From CALAED01 sp036555725 (GTDB taxonomy: Bacteria > Actinomycetota > Actinomycetes > Streptosporangiales > Streptosporangiaceae): a DNA stretch of 64,000 nucleotides. Under the pieces are notes generated by a model. It worked only from the letters and a program-made list of their open reading frames with translations. It did not search any database and was not told where the DNA came from. The stretch lies in NCBI GenBank assembly GCA_036555725.1, contig DATBKU010000115.1, positions 71,317 to 135,316 on the forward strand, written 5' to 3'. A program made the translations under genes and the position numbers. This document shows, piece by piece, positions 9,524-17,608 of this stretch (positions are counted from its first letter, which is position 1; each line of letters begins with the position of its first letter).

Positions 9524-10447
9524 ATGTTGAACATCGCCGCGCTGCGGCTGCTGCACGAGCTGCGGTTGCGTGGCACGCTGACCGCCGCGGCCGAGGCTCT
9601 GCACGTCAGCCGCTCCGCGGCCAGCCATCAGCTCGCCATGGCGCAGCGCGCCGCCGGCGTCCCACTGACCGAAAAGGTCGGCCGCGGCCTGCGCCTCACC
9701 GAGGCCGGCCACGAGCTCGCCCTGCGCGCCGAGCGCGTCCTGCAGGCGATCGAGGCCGCGGGCGCCGCACTGGAGGGGCTCGACGGTTCGCTGTCGGGCA
9801 CCGTGCGGGTCGCCATGGTGCAGACGATGGCGATCAACATCCTGCCCGGACTGCTCGCCATGCTGGCCGGCGACCATCCGCTGTTGCGCGTCGAGGGGCG
9901 CACGCTGGTCGCGGAGACCGCGCTCGTCACCCTCGCCTCCGGCGAGATCGACCTCGCGGTGGTGCCGTCCTATGACACCGCGCCGCTGCACGTGCCCGGC
10001 GGTCTGCGCGCCGAGGTGCTGTTCCGCGACCCCGTACGGCTCGCCGTGCCGACCGGTCACCGGCTGGCCGCACACACCGGGCCCATCCCGGTCTCCGCGC
10101 TGGCCGCCGAACGATGGGTCGCCGGAGAGCCCGGCACGTACTTCGGGCAGCTCGCCGACTCACTGTGCCACCAGGCCGGATTCGTGCCCGACATTCTGCA
10201 CCGCAGCAGCGATTCCGCCGTCGTCGCCGCCCTGGTCGCCGCCGGGCACGGGGTCGCCTTCATCCCCGCCTTCGCCGGGCTGCAACGCTGGCCCGGCATC
10301 ATCGTCAAGGACGTCGAGGCGCACGGCGCCGGGCGCGACGTCGTCGCGCTGCTGCGCTCAGGCAGCGTCGACCGCCCGACCGTCCAGGCCGTCCTGCAGG
10401 CCCTCGAGCGATACTGCGCGGACATGCACTCACCCGCCGCGTCCTAA
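9524..10447 (+). CDS. LysR-family transcriptional regulator
   Basis: A 307-residue LysR-type regulator. The N-terminal winged helix reads 'LRLLHELRLRGTLTAAAEAL' followed by 'HVSRSAASHQLAMAQRAAG'. The substrate-binding domain begins near residue 90 ('GTVRVAMVQTMAINILPGL'). ATG 9524 places the first helix at the usual distance; earlier in-frame codons would run through the candidate operator. The upstream stretch is unusually AT-rich, as expected for a promoter. It probably controls the divergent SelA-like PLP enzyme and itself. Confidence 0.9.
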   Translation: MLNIAALRLLHELRLRGTLTAAAEALHVSRSAASHQLAMAQRAAGVPLTEKVGRGLRLTEAGHELALRAERVLQAIEAAGAALEGLDGSLSGTVRVAMVQTMAINILPGLLAMLAGDHPLLRVEGRTLVAETALVTLASGEIDLAVVPSYDTAPLHVPGGLRAEVLFRDPVRLAVPTGHRLAAHTGPIPVSALAAERWVAGEPGTYFGQLADSLCHQAGFVPDILHRSSDSAVVAALVAAGHGVAFIPAFAGLQRWPGIIVKDVEAHGAGRDVVALLRSGSVDRPTVQAVLQALERYCADMHSPAAS

Positions 10448-10653
10448 CGTCCGGTGCTGTTCGGCGGCGGCCATACCCTTCGGCCGTACGCGCCGCCGGG
10501 CGGACAGTTCGCACTACGTCTGCACCACAGGGTTGAGGGTTGGCGACTCGTATGTCCAGCGTGCTCGCCGCTGAACGGTCGAAAGTCTCATCGGGCAATT
10601 CAATGAGAAAATTGAAGGAAGAAGTGGTCGAGAAACCGAAGGGGCCGGCGCCC

Positions 10654-11133
10654 GTGACCGAGAACGAGATCATCGAGTTTGTCACCGGGCTGCCCGGGGC
10701 CGTCGCGGTGACCGCGAGCGAGCACAACGGCGCTCCCGAGGTCGCCTGGGGCGACACGTTCTTCTTCTACGATCCGCACGACGATGCGGCCGACCGCCGG
10801 CACCCGTTCGCGTCGATCGTCATCAACGACTACGACGGCTTCGACACGTTCTCCCGGCTCAACCGGCCTGGGATTTTCCGGTTGAACATCGGGGTCGGCC
10901 GGGTCGGGTTCGAGGAGCTGATCGGCCATCCGCCTGCGGCGCATTCGGACCATCGTGCGGGCATCGACTACGCGGTGACCGACCGGATTCTGCCGCACCC
11001 GATCTACGCCACCCAGGCCTGGATCTCGATCCTGAACCCGGGCGACGCGACCGGCGAACGCGTCCGGTCCCTGCTGCGGGAGGCGCATTCCCGTTCGATG
11101 AAACGCCACCGGCCACGTACCGCCAAGGCTTAG
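10654..11133 (+). CDS. DUF6194 family protein
   Basis: A protein of about 159 residues resembling the DUF6194 family: 'ENEIIEFVTGLPGAV' at the start, then 'EVAWGDTFFFYDP', 'ASIVINDYDGFDTFSRLNR' and 'FRLNIGVGRVGFEELIG'. The family has no known function that I recall. GTG 10654 (AAGGGG about 10 bases upstream) starts where relatives do. In-frame ATG 10603 and TTG 10540 would add a charged extension ('MRKLKEEVVEKPKGPAP'), so the start is uncertain. The gene is monocistronic and ends at a strong hairpin. Confidence 0.7.
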   Translation: MTENEIIEFVTGLPGAVAVTASEHNGAPEVAWGDTFFFYDPHDDAADRRHPFASIVINDYDGFDTFSRLNRPGIFRLNIGVGRVGFEELIGHPPAAHSDHRAGIDYAVTDRILPHPIYATQAWISILNPGDATGERVRSLLREAHSRSMKRHRPRTAKA

Positions 11134-11168
11134 CGAAGGGCCCCACACAATTCGTGTGGGGCCCTTCG
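11134..11168. terminator. Bidirectional hairpin terminator
   Basis: A perfect 15-bp stem (CGAAGGGCCCCACAC, loop AATTC, then its complement) begins one base after the DUF6194 stop. It lies between that gene and a convergent secreted-protein gene, so it probably terminates both. Confidence 0.88.
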
Positions 11169-11193
11169 GGGTGGTGCGGCGTGTGCTGTGCGG

Positions 11194-11910
11194 TCAGCCG
11201 GTCACCGGGAGGTCGCCGGTGACGGGGGTGGGCTGCGGCGCCGTCCCGGGCGGCTCGTTCGACGGTGCGCTGGGTGGCGCTGCCGGACCCGACGGCGGCG
11301 TCGCCTCGTTGGGCCTCGAGCCGCAGTTGGCGGAGGCGATGCTGATCGTCTCGGTCTTGGCCGGGCCGAGCGACACGGTCACCTCGATCGCGGTGACGGT
11401 GAGGGTGCCGTCGGGGTTGTCGACCTGCTTGTTGATGACCACCTTGACGATGTGCGGCGCCGCCACGTTCTCCGGCGCCACCGCGATGGTGGTGTTCGGC
11501 GGAGCGCTCACGTCGAGCTTCTTGCCATTGAGGAACGCCTTGACCAGCGAAGACTTGCCGCCGTTAGGCGTGCACTTCGCGGTGACCAGGCTGGCGGCGA
11601 GCCTGGCCTTGATCAGCCTGACGTCGGCGACGCTGGCGCGGGCGTAACCAGGCGCGGCCGCCGCGTTGAGGACCGACGCCTCGATGATCGGGTTGGGCGG
11701 CACCTCGACGAGGCTCTTGCGGGTCGGCTGCTGCCCGGTCGTGACGTGCACCGGCGAAATCGGCCCGATGGGCACTACACCGGTCGCGGCCAGAGCGTAG
11801 GCCGAGCCGGTCCCATCGGTGCTCGCGTACGAGGCCGGCGCTGAGATCGCCAGCGGTGTCGCCACCGCTCCGGCGACGACGGCGTATTTGGCCACATGCG
11901 TCAAGCGCAC
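11194..11910 (-). CDS. Secreted choice-of-anchor-P-like protein ending in LPVTG
   Basis: A 238-residue exported protein. The N-terminus 'MRLTHVAKYAVVAGAVA' plus an Ala/Pro stretch ending 'ASYAS' is a Sec signal peptide. The body ('GSAYALAATGVVPIGPISPV', 'ASVADVRLIKARLAASLVTA') resembles actinobacterial choice-of-anchor P proteins. A Pro/Ala-rich tail ends in 'PVTGDLPVTG' immediately before the stop. LPVTG fits the sortase LPXTG signal, but no membrane helix or charged tail follows in any frame, so sortase anchoring would not be expected. GTG 11910 has a strong GAAGGAGAG site. The L,D-transpeptidase gene lies 48 bases upstream on the same strand. Confidence 0.65.
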   Translation of the reverse strand: MRLTHVAKYAVVAGAVATPLAISAPASYASTDGTGSAYALAATGVVPIGPISPVHVTTGQQPTRKSLVEVPPNPIIEASVLNAAAAPGYARASVADVRLIKARLAASLVTAKCTPNGGKSSLVKAFLNGKKLDVSAPPNTTIAVAPENVAAPHIVKVVINKQVDNPDGTLTVTAIEVTVSLGPAKTETISIASANCGSRPNEATPPSGPAAPPSAPSNEPPGTAPQPTPVTGDLPVTG

Positions 11911-11958
11911 AGTTATCTCTCCTTCGGGGAAACGGGCCAGCCCGGGGCTGGGTGCTGG

Positions 11959-12741
11959 CTATGCGGTAACGAGAACGGGCGTGCCGAGCGGCACCCGGGA
12001 CAACGCCTTGAGCGCGTCCGCGGGAACTCGTACACAGCCGTGGGTGACGGCTTGGCCGAACACGGACTTCTGCGGCCAGCCGTGGAACGCGACCGTGCCG
12101 GGCCCGCCGCCGAACGTGTCGAGCGTTTCGGAGTGCGCCCCGACCGGCAGAATGATCGGACTGTACGTCGGCTTGGACGGCGCCAGCGAGGCGAGCAGGA
12201 ACGTACGACCGGGCGGCGTGGGCGTATTCGAAGCGCCCACCGCGACGGTCCACGTCCCGACCTTCCGGCCGGAGTTGACGATGACCAGCCGCCGCTCGGA
12301 CGTGTCGACCTTGATGACGTACGTACTGCGCGCGGACTTCAACTTGTCGTCACCGCTGGGGATCCATCCCGTTGTCCGGTTCGGACGGCTGGGCAGCAGC
12401 ACCTGCTGCCACCCTGGTTTGGTCTCCACCACCGGAACCCAGGTAGGACTACCCAACTGTTTGTCGGGCAGTATCGCCACCGGCGGCCCGCCAGGTGTTG
12501 CCGACACCGGCAGCGGCGCCGTGGGGTGCACCACGGTGCCATCACCGGTCGCGGGCGAAGCTTGTTCCTGCGGCAGGCCCTGCAGCGTCGTGTAGGTCGT
12601 CGCCTGCTGCAACGCCGCCGACGGCCGCTCCTGAGCCGAGCCGGTCCGCTGCCCGCCGCCACCGCAGCCCGCCGCCAACATGACCGCGGCCGTCAGCACG
12701 GCCGTACGGACACCGAGGACATGCTCGAACCGATTGCGCAC
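11959..12741 (-). CDS. L,D-transpeptidase lipoprotein (YkuD domain)
   Basis: A 260-residue predicted lipoprotein. The leader ends in the lipobox 'LAAGC'. The C-terminal half is a YkuD catalytic domain ('STYVIKVDTSERRLVIVN' through 'VPLGTPVLVTA') with the active-site signature 'FGQAVTHGCVRVP', where Cys is the nucleophile. Such enzymes make 3-3 peptidoglycan cross-links outside the membrane. GTG 12741 is chosen because TTGGAGTATTC precedes it and the lipobox then falls about 26 residues in; a longer frame to 12909 has no signal peptide logic. It probably shares a transcript with the downstream LPVTG protein. Confidence 0.87.
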   Translation of the reverse strand: MRNRFEHVLGVRTAVLTAAVMLAAGCGGGGQRTGSAQERPSAALQQATTYTTLQGLPQEQASPATGDGTVVHPTAPLPVSATPGGPPVAILPDKQLGSPTWVPVVETKPGWQQVLLPSRPNRTTGWIPSGDDKLKSARSTYVIKVDTSERRLVIVNSGRKVGTWTVAVGASNTPTPPGRTFLLASLAPSKPTYSPIILPVGAHSETLDTFGGGPGTVAFHGWPQKSVFGQAVTHGCVRVPADALKALSRVPLGTPVLVTA

Positions 12742-13212
12742 GAATACTCCAAGACATCGTGAACTGAGGGGATGCCAGCGAGAGCGCGATCTCGCGGAGC
12801 AGTCATATGTGTACCACGAGTAACCAATAGTAGTGGGGCAAGAGTTAAGGAATGAGACCGAAGATGTCTCTGATACCGCCGGCCCAACGTCGGCAACACT
12901 TGCCATCAACCTGCGAATATGCCGACTTCAAGTGGGGTCGTCGCTTCGGTTACTCGTCGCCAGGATGCACCATCGACGGATCGAGTTGCCGCTGCGATCG
13001 GGAAGGAGCCGGCCGTGGCCCTGACAGACGGAGTTCGCCGGATCTGCGGCAGCGCCGCGATCCCCCGGTCCCCCGTCCCCGGCCGGCGGCGAGTTTCACC
13101 GGACTGACACGGCTATGCCACCCGCCCTCCGCCAAGCTGGCGCTCATTCCATACGAACGTGCCTCCCGTACGGACGTGAGTTCCGTACGAGAGTGATCAC
13201 CGAGGAGGGCTC
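12742..13212. other. Intergenic region without a gene
   Basis: A stretch of 471 bases between divergent genes. No frame has both a ribosome site and coding-like composition. A moderately AT-rich patch (about 12800-12930) probably holds the L,D-transpeptidase promoter, and a dyad at 13167-13189 precedes the reductase gene. Nothing else was recognised. Confidence 0.6.
13167..13189. promoter_or_regulatory. Candidate operator upstream of the RibD-like reductase
   Basis: A perfect inverted repeat CGTACGGA-N7-TCCGTACG lies 24 bases before the ATG of the reductase gene. Size and position suit a TetR- or MarR-type repressor site. No regulator is adjacent, so the factor is unknown. CGTACG is common in this genome, which lowers the weight. 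Confidence 0.4.
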
Positions 13213-13800
13213 ATGGGCAAGGTGATCTTCGATGTGAGCATGTCGCTGGACGGTTTCGTCCGGGCGACCGGCAACACTCCCGAGGAACCGCTCGGCAAGG
13301 GCGGCGAGCGGCTGCACGAGTGGGGGATGGGCGAGGATCCGGCCGGCCGCGACCTCTTGGCCGCCGCCGTGTCGCAGGCGGGGGCCTTCATCGGCGGACG
13401 GCGGACGTACGAGGACTCGCTGCCCTGGTGGGGGGCCGACGGACCGACGGGTTCCGCCCGACTGCCGCTGTTCATCGTGACCCACCAGGCGCCGGCGCCC
13501 GCGGACGTGCCCGACGGCGGCGTCTACACCTTCGTGACCGACGGGATCGAGAGCGCCCTGCGGCAGGCCGGGCAGGTCGCCGGCGACAAGAACATCTGCG
13601 TGATGGGCGGCTGGGACGTCGCGCGCCAGTACGTCAACGCGGGGTTGGTCGACCAGATCGGGATCCACCTGGTGCCCGTGCTGTTCGGCGGGGGCCTGCG
13701 GCTCTTCGACGACATCGGCGATGACCACATCCAGCTCAAGGTGGTCAACGTGGTGGACACCCAGGAGGCCACCCACCTCCTCTACGACATCGTGAAATGA
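13213..13800 (+). CDS. Dihydrofolate reductase family protein (RibD C-terminal-like)
   Basis: A 195-residue single-domain protein of the RibD_C/DHFR-like group. It opens with 'MGKVIFDVSMSLDGFV' and has 'AGAFIGGRRTYE', 'NICVMGGWDVARQYVNAGLV' and 'DQIGIHLVPVLFGGGLRLFD', the usual order of NADPH- and substrate-site segments. ATG 13213 follows GAGGAGGGCTC. These stand-alone proteins are abundant in soil actinobacteria and their substrates are mostly unknown. It faces the GH62 gene across a 25-base gap. Confidence 0.9.
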   Translation: MGKVIFDVSMSLDGFVRATGNTPEEPLGKGGERLHEWGMGEDPAGRDLLAAAVSQAGAFIGGRRTYEDSLPWWGADGPTGSARLPLFIVTHQAPAPADVPDGGVYTFVTDGIESALRQAGQVAGDKNICVMGGWDVARQYVNAGLVDQIGIHLVPVLFGGGLRLFDDIGDDHIQLKVVNVVDTQEATHLLYDIVK

Positions 13801-13825
13801 CCCGTCACCGCCGACACCACGCCGG

Positions 13826-15262
13826 TCAGCAGGCTGAGTTGGTTTGAGTGAGCAGGCCGAGCCGCCAGGGCAGGCTGTTGTAGTCACCGCCGGCACCGGG
13901 GTCCAGGCCCTGGTAGACGTAGCGCATGTTGCAGGGGCTGATGGTCAGCGTCTGGTCGGTACCGGCGCGGATCATCTCGCCGTGACTGATGTCGCGGGTC
14001 CAGGCGCCGGCGGGGAAGGTGACGTTGTTGGCTCGGGCGAACGGGTTGGCCTCGGTGGCGGCCAGCGGGGTCCACGAGCCGGCGATGCCGGTTGAGGTCC
14101 AGGACCGGAAGTAGCGCCGGCCATCGGACCCGATCGCCTCGACGATCAGCAGGTAGGTGTTGCTGCCCTGGACCTTGTAGACGTTGCTCGCTTCGAACAG
14201 GTTGTTTCTGTTCGAGTCCTGGGCCGCGATGACGGTGTTGGTGAACCCGTTCGGGAACTGGGCCACGGTCGTCTGCGATCGGTACAGGTGCCCATTGTCG
14301 TCGGAGGAGAACAGATAGCAGTTGACGGAATCGCAGATCACCCACATGTCCACCCAGAAACCGCTGCCGATGTTCTGCCGGATGATATCGGGCATTGAGG
14401 GATAGAAGTTCTGCGGCGCGCTCCACCCGTTCGGGTTGCTGATGTCGCTATTGGTGGAGTACGAGGCGTTGCCGGTTTGGTAGACCAGATACCACTTGTT
14501 CTGCGGCGCGAAATAGAACACCTCCGGCGCGGCCCGGTACCCCGTTCCGATCCCGCTTCGGTCCAAGTAGAACTGCGGGGCCGAGCCCGCCTGTGACCAG
14601 TCCGTGAAGTTCGTGTACACCAGGTTGTAGCCGGAGGAGTTGGCGACGCTGGCGAACACGTGCCATTTGCCGCCGGCGAAGACCACCGATGGGTCTTTGA
14701 TCCCGGCGATGTTGTGCGTCGCATCCGACTTGGGCGAGATCAGCGCACCGCTGGACGACCACCGGAAGCTCGATGGCAGCGACCCGGTCCCGCCAGTCGG
14801 CGTCGTGGTAGGCGTTGGGGTGGGGGTCGGTGAACCGCCGGTGCCGCCGGTGCAGGCGGTGCCGTTGAGCGCGAAGCTCGAGGGCACCGGATTACCGCTG
14901 TTGTTCCAGGAACCGTTGAACCCGAAGGTCGTGCCGGCGTTGGTGGCCAGGGTGCCGTTCCAGCCGGCATTGCGCGCGGAGACGGCAGTTCCGCTTTGTG
15001 TGACGGTGGCGTTCCATGCCTGGGTGACCTGCTGTCCCGCGCCGAACGACCAGGTCAGCGTCCAGCTCGTGACGGGGTCGCCGAGGTTGGTCAGGTTGAC
15101 GTTCGCGGTGAATCCGCCGGCCCATTGAGAGGTGACGGTGTACGTCACGGAACAACCGCTGGTGGCGCGCGCGAAGTCGGGCACGAGCGTGACGGCCGCG
15201 GCCACGCCCAGCGTGACGGCGGCCGTCAACACCACGGTTCGGACTCGGCGGTGACCTCGCAT
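13826..15262 (-). CDS. Secreted CBM2-GH62 alpha-L-arabinofuranosidase
   Basis: A 478-residue secreted enzyme. A signal peptide ('RTVVLTAAVTLGVAAAVTL') is followed by a CBM2 cellulose/xylan-binding module (about 35-135, from 'GCSVTYTVTSQWAGGFTANV' to 'NGTACTGG'), a Thr/Pro linker ('SPTPTPTPTTTPT') and a GH62 domain. The latter has 'AGIKDPSVVFAGGKWHVFAS', 'AAPEVFYFAPQNKWYLVYQ' and 'NNLFEASNVYKV', carrying the Asp/Glu residues conserved in the family. GH62 enzymes remove arabinose side chains from arabinoxylan. ATG 15262 has GAGAGGAC six bases upstream. Promoter-proximal TTCGA repeats suggest sugar-responsive control. Confidence 0.93.
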   Translation of the reverse strand: MRGHRRVRTVVLTAAVTLGVAAAVTLVPDFARATSGCSVTYTVTSQWAGGFTANVNLTNLGDPVTSWTLTWSFGAGQQVTQAWNATVTQSGTAVSARNAGWNGTLATNAGTTFGFNGSWNNSGNPVPSSFALNGTACTGGTGGSPTPTPTPTTTPTGGTGSLPSSFRWSSSGALISPKSDATHNIAGIKDPSVVFAGGKWHVFASVANSSGYNLVYTNFTDWSQAGSAPQFYLDRSGIGTGYRAAPEVFYFAPQNKWYLVYQTGNASYSTNSDISNPNGWSAPQNFYPSMPDIIRQNIGSGFWVDMWVICDSVNCYLFSSDDNGHLYRSQTTVAQFPNGFTNTVIAAQDSNRNNLFEASNVYKVQGSNTYLLIVEAIGSDGRRYFRSWTSTGIAGSWTPLAATEANPFARANNVTFPAGAWTRDISHGEMIRAGTDQTLTISPCNMRYVYQGLDPGAGGDYNSLPWRLGLLTQTNSAC

Positions 15263-15307
15263 AACAAGTCCTCTCGGCGCTACGCGCATTGACGGCGCGC
15301 CTGGCGT

Positions 15308-15321
15308 TTCGATATTTCGAA
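15308..15321. promoter_or_regulatory. Candidate operator upstream of the GH62 gene
   Basis: An inverted repeat TTCGA-TATT-TCGAA lies 46-59 bases upstream of the GH62 start, in a locally AT-rich patch. Actinomycete xylanolytic genes are often controlled by LacI-type repressors at CGAA/TTCG-containing palindromes, so this is a reasonable operator candidate. Confidence 0.4.
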
Positions 15322-15518
15322 CGTCATTCGCAGGATGGTTCATGACGGTAATAATCGGATCAATCGCGGTCAACAAAGGCCGTCACGGCGACCACAGCGC
15401 GATATCCGGGTGGCCGGGCGCGTCGGCACGAATCCGCCGAGGAGTGAGCGCGCTTTGGTCGAATTAAGGCAGCTCAGCCCGGTGTGCCGAGCGGAAACGC
15501 GAGCTTCTGGGCCCCGCC

Positions 15519-15549
15519 GGGCGGTTGATGAAAGCCATGAAAACCGCCC
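15519..15549 (-). terminator. Candidate terminator after the IclR gene
   Basis: GGGCGGTT pairs with AACCGCCC across a 15-base loop, 38 bases beyond the IclR stop. The 8-bp stem is short and the loop long, so this is a weak candidate. Confidence 0.35.
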
Positions 15550-15586
15550 ACTGGTACGACAAGCCAATGTTTGTGGGGCATCGGCT

Positions 15587-16372
15587 TCAGATCACGCGGG
15601 TGGCGATCTGGTTTGCCGTCGCTTGGAGGGTGGGTCCGAGTTGGCTGACGAGATCGCTCATTGCTGCGGGTGACCAGGGGATGGCCACGTTGATGGCGGC
15701 GACGACCTCGCCGGACCGGGCGCGTATGGGTGCGGCGATCGACCGGAGCGCGCTTTCGAGTTCTTCGTCGTTGACGGCGAGGCCGGTGCGGCGTACCTGC
15801 TGTAGTTCCGCGAGCAGGGCTTGTTTGTCGGTGAGCGTTCGCGGGGCGCGCTGGATGAGGTCGATGCGGTCGAGCAGCCGGTCGAGGTCGGGGCGGGGCA
15901 GGAAGGCGAGCAGGGCCTTGCCGGTGGCGCTGCAGTAGGTGGGTATCCGGGAGCCGACGTGGAGGGTGAACTCGAGGTGGTGGTAGCGGCCGGGCCGCCC
16001 GCGTACCCGATCGATCAAGATCACGTCGGTGTCGTCGCGGATCGCGAGGTTGGAGGTATGCCCGGTCGTGTCGGTGAGCCGGCGGAGGTGGGGGCCGGCG
16101 ATCTCACGCAGCCCGAGTGACCCGAGCGTGGAGAAGCCGAGGTCGAGGACGCGCGGGCCGAGCCGGTACCTGCGGGTGGCGTCGTCTTGTTCGAGGAAGC
16201 CGAGCGAGGCGAGCGTGGCCACGTACCGGTGGGTCGTGCTGCGGGTGAGGGCGAGCTCGCGGGCCAGCTCACTGATTCCGAGCGCCGGCCGATCCGGCGT
16301 GAACGCGCAGAGGATGGCGAGCCCGCGCTCCAGTGATTGCGAAAGGCCCGAATCAGAAGTCGGCTTCGGCAT
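15587..16372 (-). CDS. IclR-family transcriptional regulator
   Basis: A 261-residue IclR regulator. The winged helix lies at about 10-75 ('QSLERGLAILCAF', 'GISELARELALTRSTTHRYV') and the effector domain follows ('GLREIAGPHLRRLTDTTGHT', 'YCSATGKALLAFLP', 'AINVAIPWSPAAMSDLV'). This subgroup often senses aromatic or small organic acids. ATG 16372 has no Shine-Dalgarno, and an AT-rich TAATATT lies about ten bases upstream, so the transcript may be leaderless. It is divergent from a solute-binding lipoprotein gene, its likely target. Confidence 0.92.
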   Translation of the reverse strand: MPKPTSDSGLSQSLERGLAILCAFTPDRPALGISELARELALTRSTTHRYVATLASLGFLEQDDATRRYRLGPRVLDLGFSTLGSLGLREIAGPHLRRLTDTTGHTSNLAIRDDTDVILIDRVRGRPGRYHHLEFTLHVGSRIPTYCSATGKALLAFLPRPDLDRLLDRIDLIQRAPRTLTDKQALLAELQQVRRTGLAVNDEELESALRSIAAPIRARSGEVVAAINVAIPWSPAAMSDLVSQLGPTLQATANQIATRVI

Positions 16373-16420
16373 GTTCCGAATATTAGAATGCTGTGTTGAT
16401 TATTCGACAGCTGGAACCCT
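16373..16420. promoter_or_regulatory. AT-rich divergent promoter/operator of the IclR gene
   Basis: This 48-base block is markedly AT-rich against its surroundings and contains TTCCGAATATTAGAA, an imperfect dyad touching the IclR start codon. It could hold a leaderless promoter and an IclR autoregulatory site. Confidence 0.35.
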
Positions 16421-16601
16421 AGCATCGCTGCACATTTCCGCGTCGTCGCAGGAGGACCGGGATGGACAGCTGGCACGTGCGACGGTGTGGGCAGCCGCAT
16501 CGCCCGGCGATATGGCTGATCGGAAGAACTCATGGGTCGTCGGCCGTCCGGGCTCCCATCACAAGGCGTTCCAGCCCGGCCCTCTTACGAAGGAGCGACC
16601 C

Positions 16602-17588
16602 ATGAAGTCTCTTGGTATTCACCGAGCGTCGGCGGCGATCACCGCTGCCGTCGCCGCGATTGCGTTGACCGCCGCGGGGTGCGGAGGCGGCAACGAACCC
16701 TCCTCATCAGGCACCGGCCTGGAAAAGACGACGTTGAACGTCGGAATGCTGCCGGTCGCCGACGTCGCCCAGCTGCAACTGGCCCAGGACCGCGGTTTCT
16801 TCAAGGCCGAGGGGCTGACCATCAAGACCCAAGTCCTGCAGGGCGGCGCCGAGGCGGTACCCAAACTCAAGAGCAAGAACCTGGACATCTCGTTCGGTGC
16901 CTGGGTGCCGTTCTTCATGGCCCAGGAGTCCGGCGCGATCAAGCTGCGCGCCGTCGCTCCCGCCTTCGACTCCGGACCCGGCACGCACGTGATCCTGGTG
17001 CCCAAGGACTCCCCCATCAAGACCGCCAAAGACCTGGCCGACAAGAAGATCGGCATCAACGTCAAGCACAACCTCGGCTCGCTGATGATCCAGGCGACCC
17101 TGCAACCCCAGGGCGTCAAGCTCGACGACAACGCCAACTTCGTCGCGATGCCGTTCCCGAACATGCAGGCGGCACTGCAAAGCCACAGCGTCGACGCCGT
17201 CCAGGCGGTCGAGCCCTTCAACACCCAGATCCAAAAGGCCATCGGCGCGCAGCAGATCGTTGAGCTCAGCGAAGGCCCCACGGCCAAGTTCCCCATCGCC
17301 GGATACGTCTCGACCGAGGAGTTCGCCAAGAAGAACCCCAAGACGGTCGCGGCCTTCCAGCGCGCCATCGTCAAGGCCCAGGCGCTGCTGACCGACAAGG
17401 CGGTGCTGGAGAAGACCATCCCCGAGTACGCGAAGATCTCGCCCGAGATCGTCGCGGCCATGAACTACGGCACCTACCCGACCGCGCTCGACCCGGCCTC
17501 ACTCAAGCGGGTCTCCGACCTCATGATCCAATACGGCTACCTGAAGAACCCGATCGACGTGAACGCCCTCATCAGCAACGCCGGGTGA
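16602..17588 (+). CDS. ABC transporter solute-binding lipoprotein (SsuA/NMT1-like)
   Basis: A 328-residue lipoprotein with a lipobox 'LTAAGC' and a periplasmic-binding fold of the nitrate/sulfonate/taurine class: 'LNVGMLPVADVAQLQLAQDR', 'GFFKAEGLTIKTQVLQGGAE', 'LDISFGAWVPFFMAQ', 'KDLADKKIGINVKHNLGSLM'. The last third resembles NMT1/SsuA-like proteins ('STEEFAKKNPKTVAAFQRAI'). ATG 16602 follows GAAGGAGCGACCC. No permease or ATPase gene is adjacent; the next gene is convergent. It either uses a transporter encoded elsewhere or is a remnant of a larger operon. Confidence 0.88.
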   Translation: MKSLGIHRASAAITAAVAAIALTAAGCGGGNEPSSSGTGLEKTTLNVGMLPVADVAQLQLAQDRGFFKAEGLTIKTQVLQGGAEAVPKLKSKNLDISFGAWVPFFMAQESGAIKLRAVAPAFDSGPGTHVILVPKDSPIKTAKDLADKKIGINVKHNLGSLMIQATLQPQGVKLDDNANFVAMPFPNMQAALQSHSVDAVQAVEPFNTQIQKAIGAQQIVELSEGPTAKFPIAGYVSTEEFAKKNPKTVAAFQRAIVKAQALLTDKAVLEKTIPEYAKISPEIVAAMNYGTYPTALDPASLKRVSDLMIQYGYLKNPIDVNALISNAG

Positions 17589-17608
17589 GTCCACGCGTCG
17601 ATCACGTG

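Larger units (their letters stand above)
15263..15586. other. Intergenic region between GH62 and IclR genes
   Basis: 324 bases with no credible gene. It holds the GH62 upstream dyad (15308-15321) and a hairpin (15519-15549) just past the IclR stop. The rest shows nothing recognisable. Confidence 0.6.

Noticed and set aside
12833..13196. Short plus-strand frames between the L,D-transpeptidase and reductase genes
   Set aside because: They lack ribosome sites and coding-like composition, and overlap each other in different frames.
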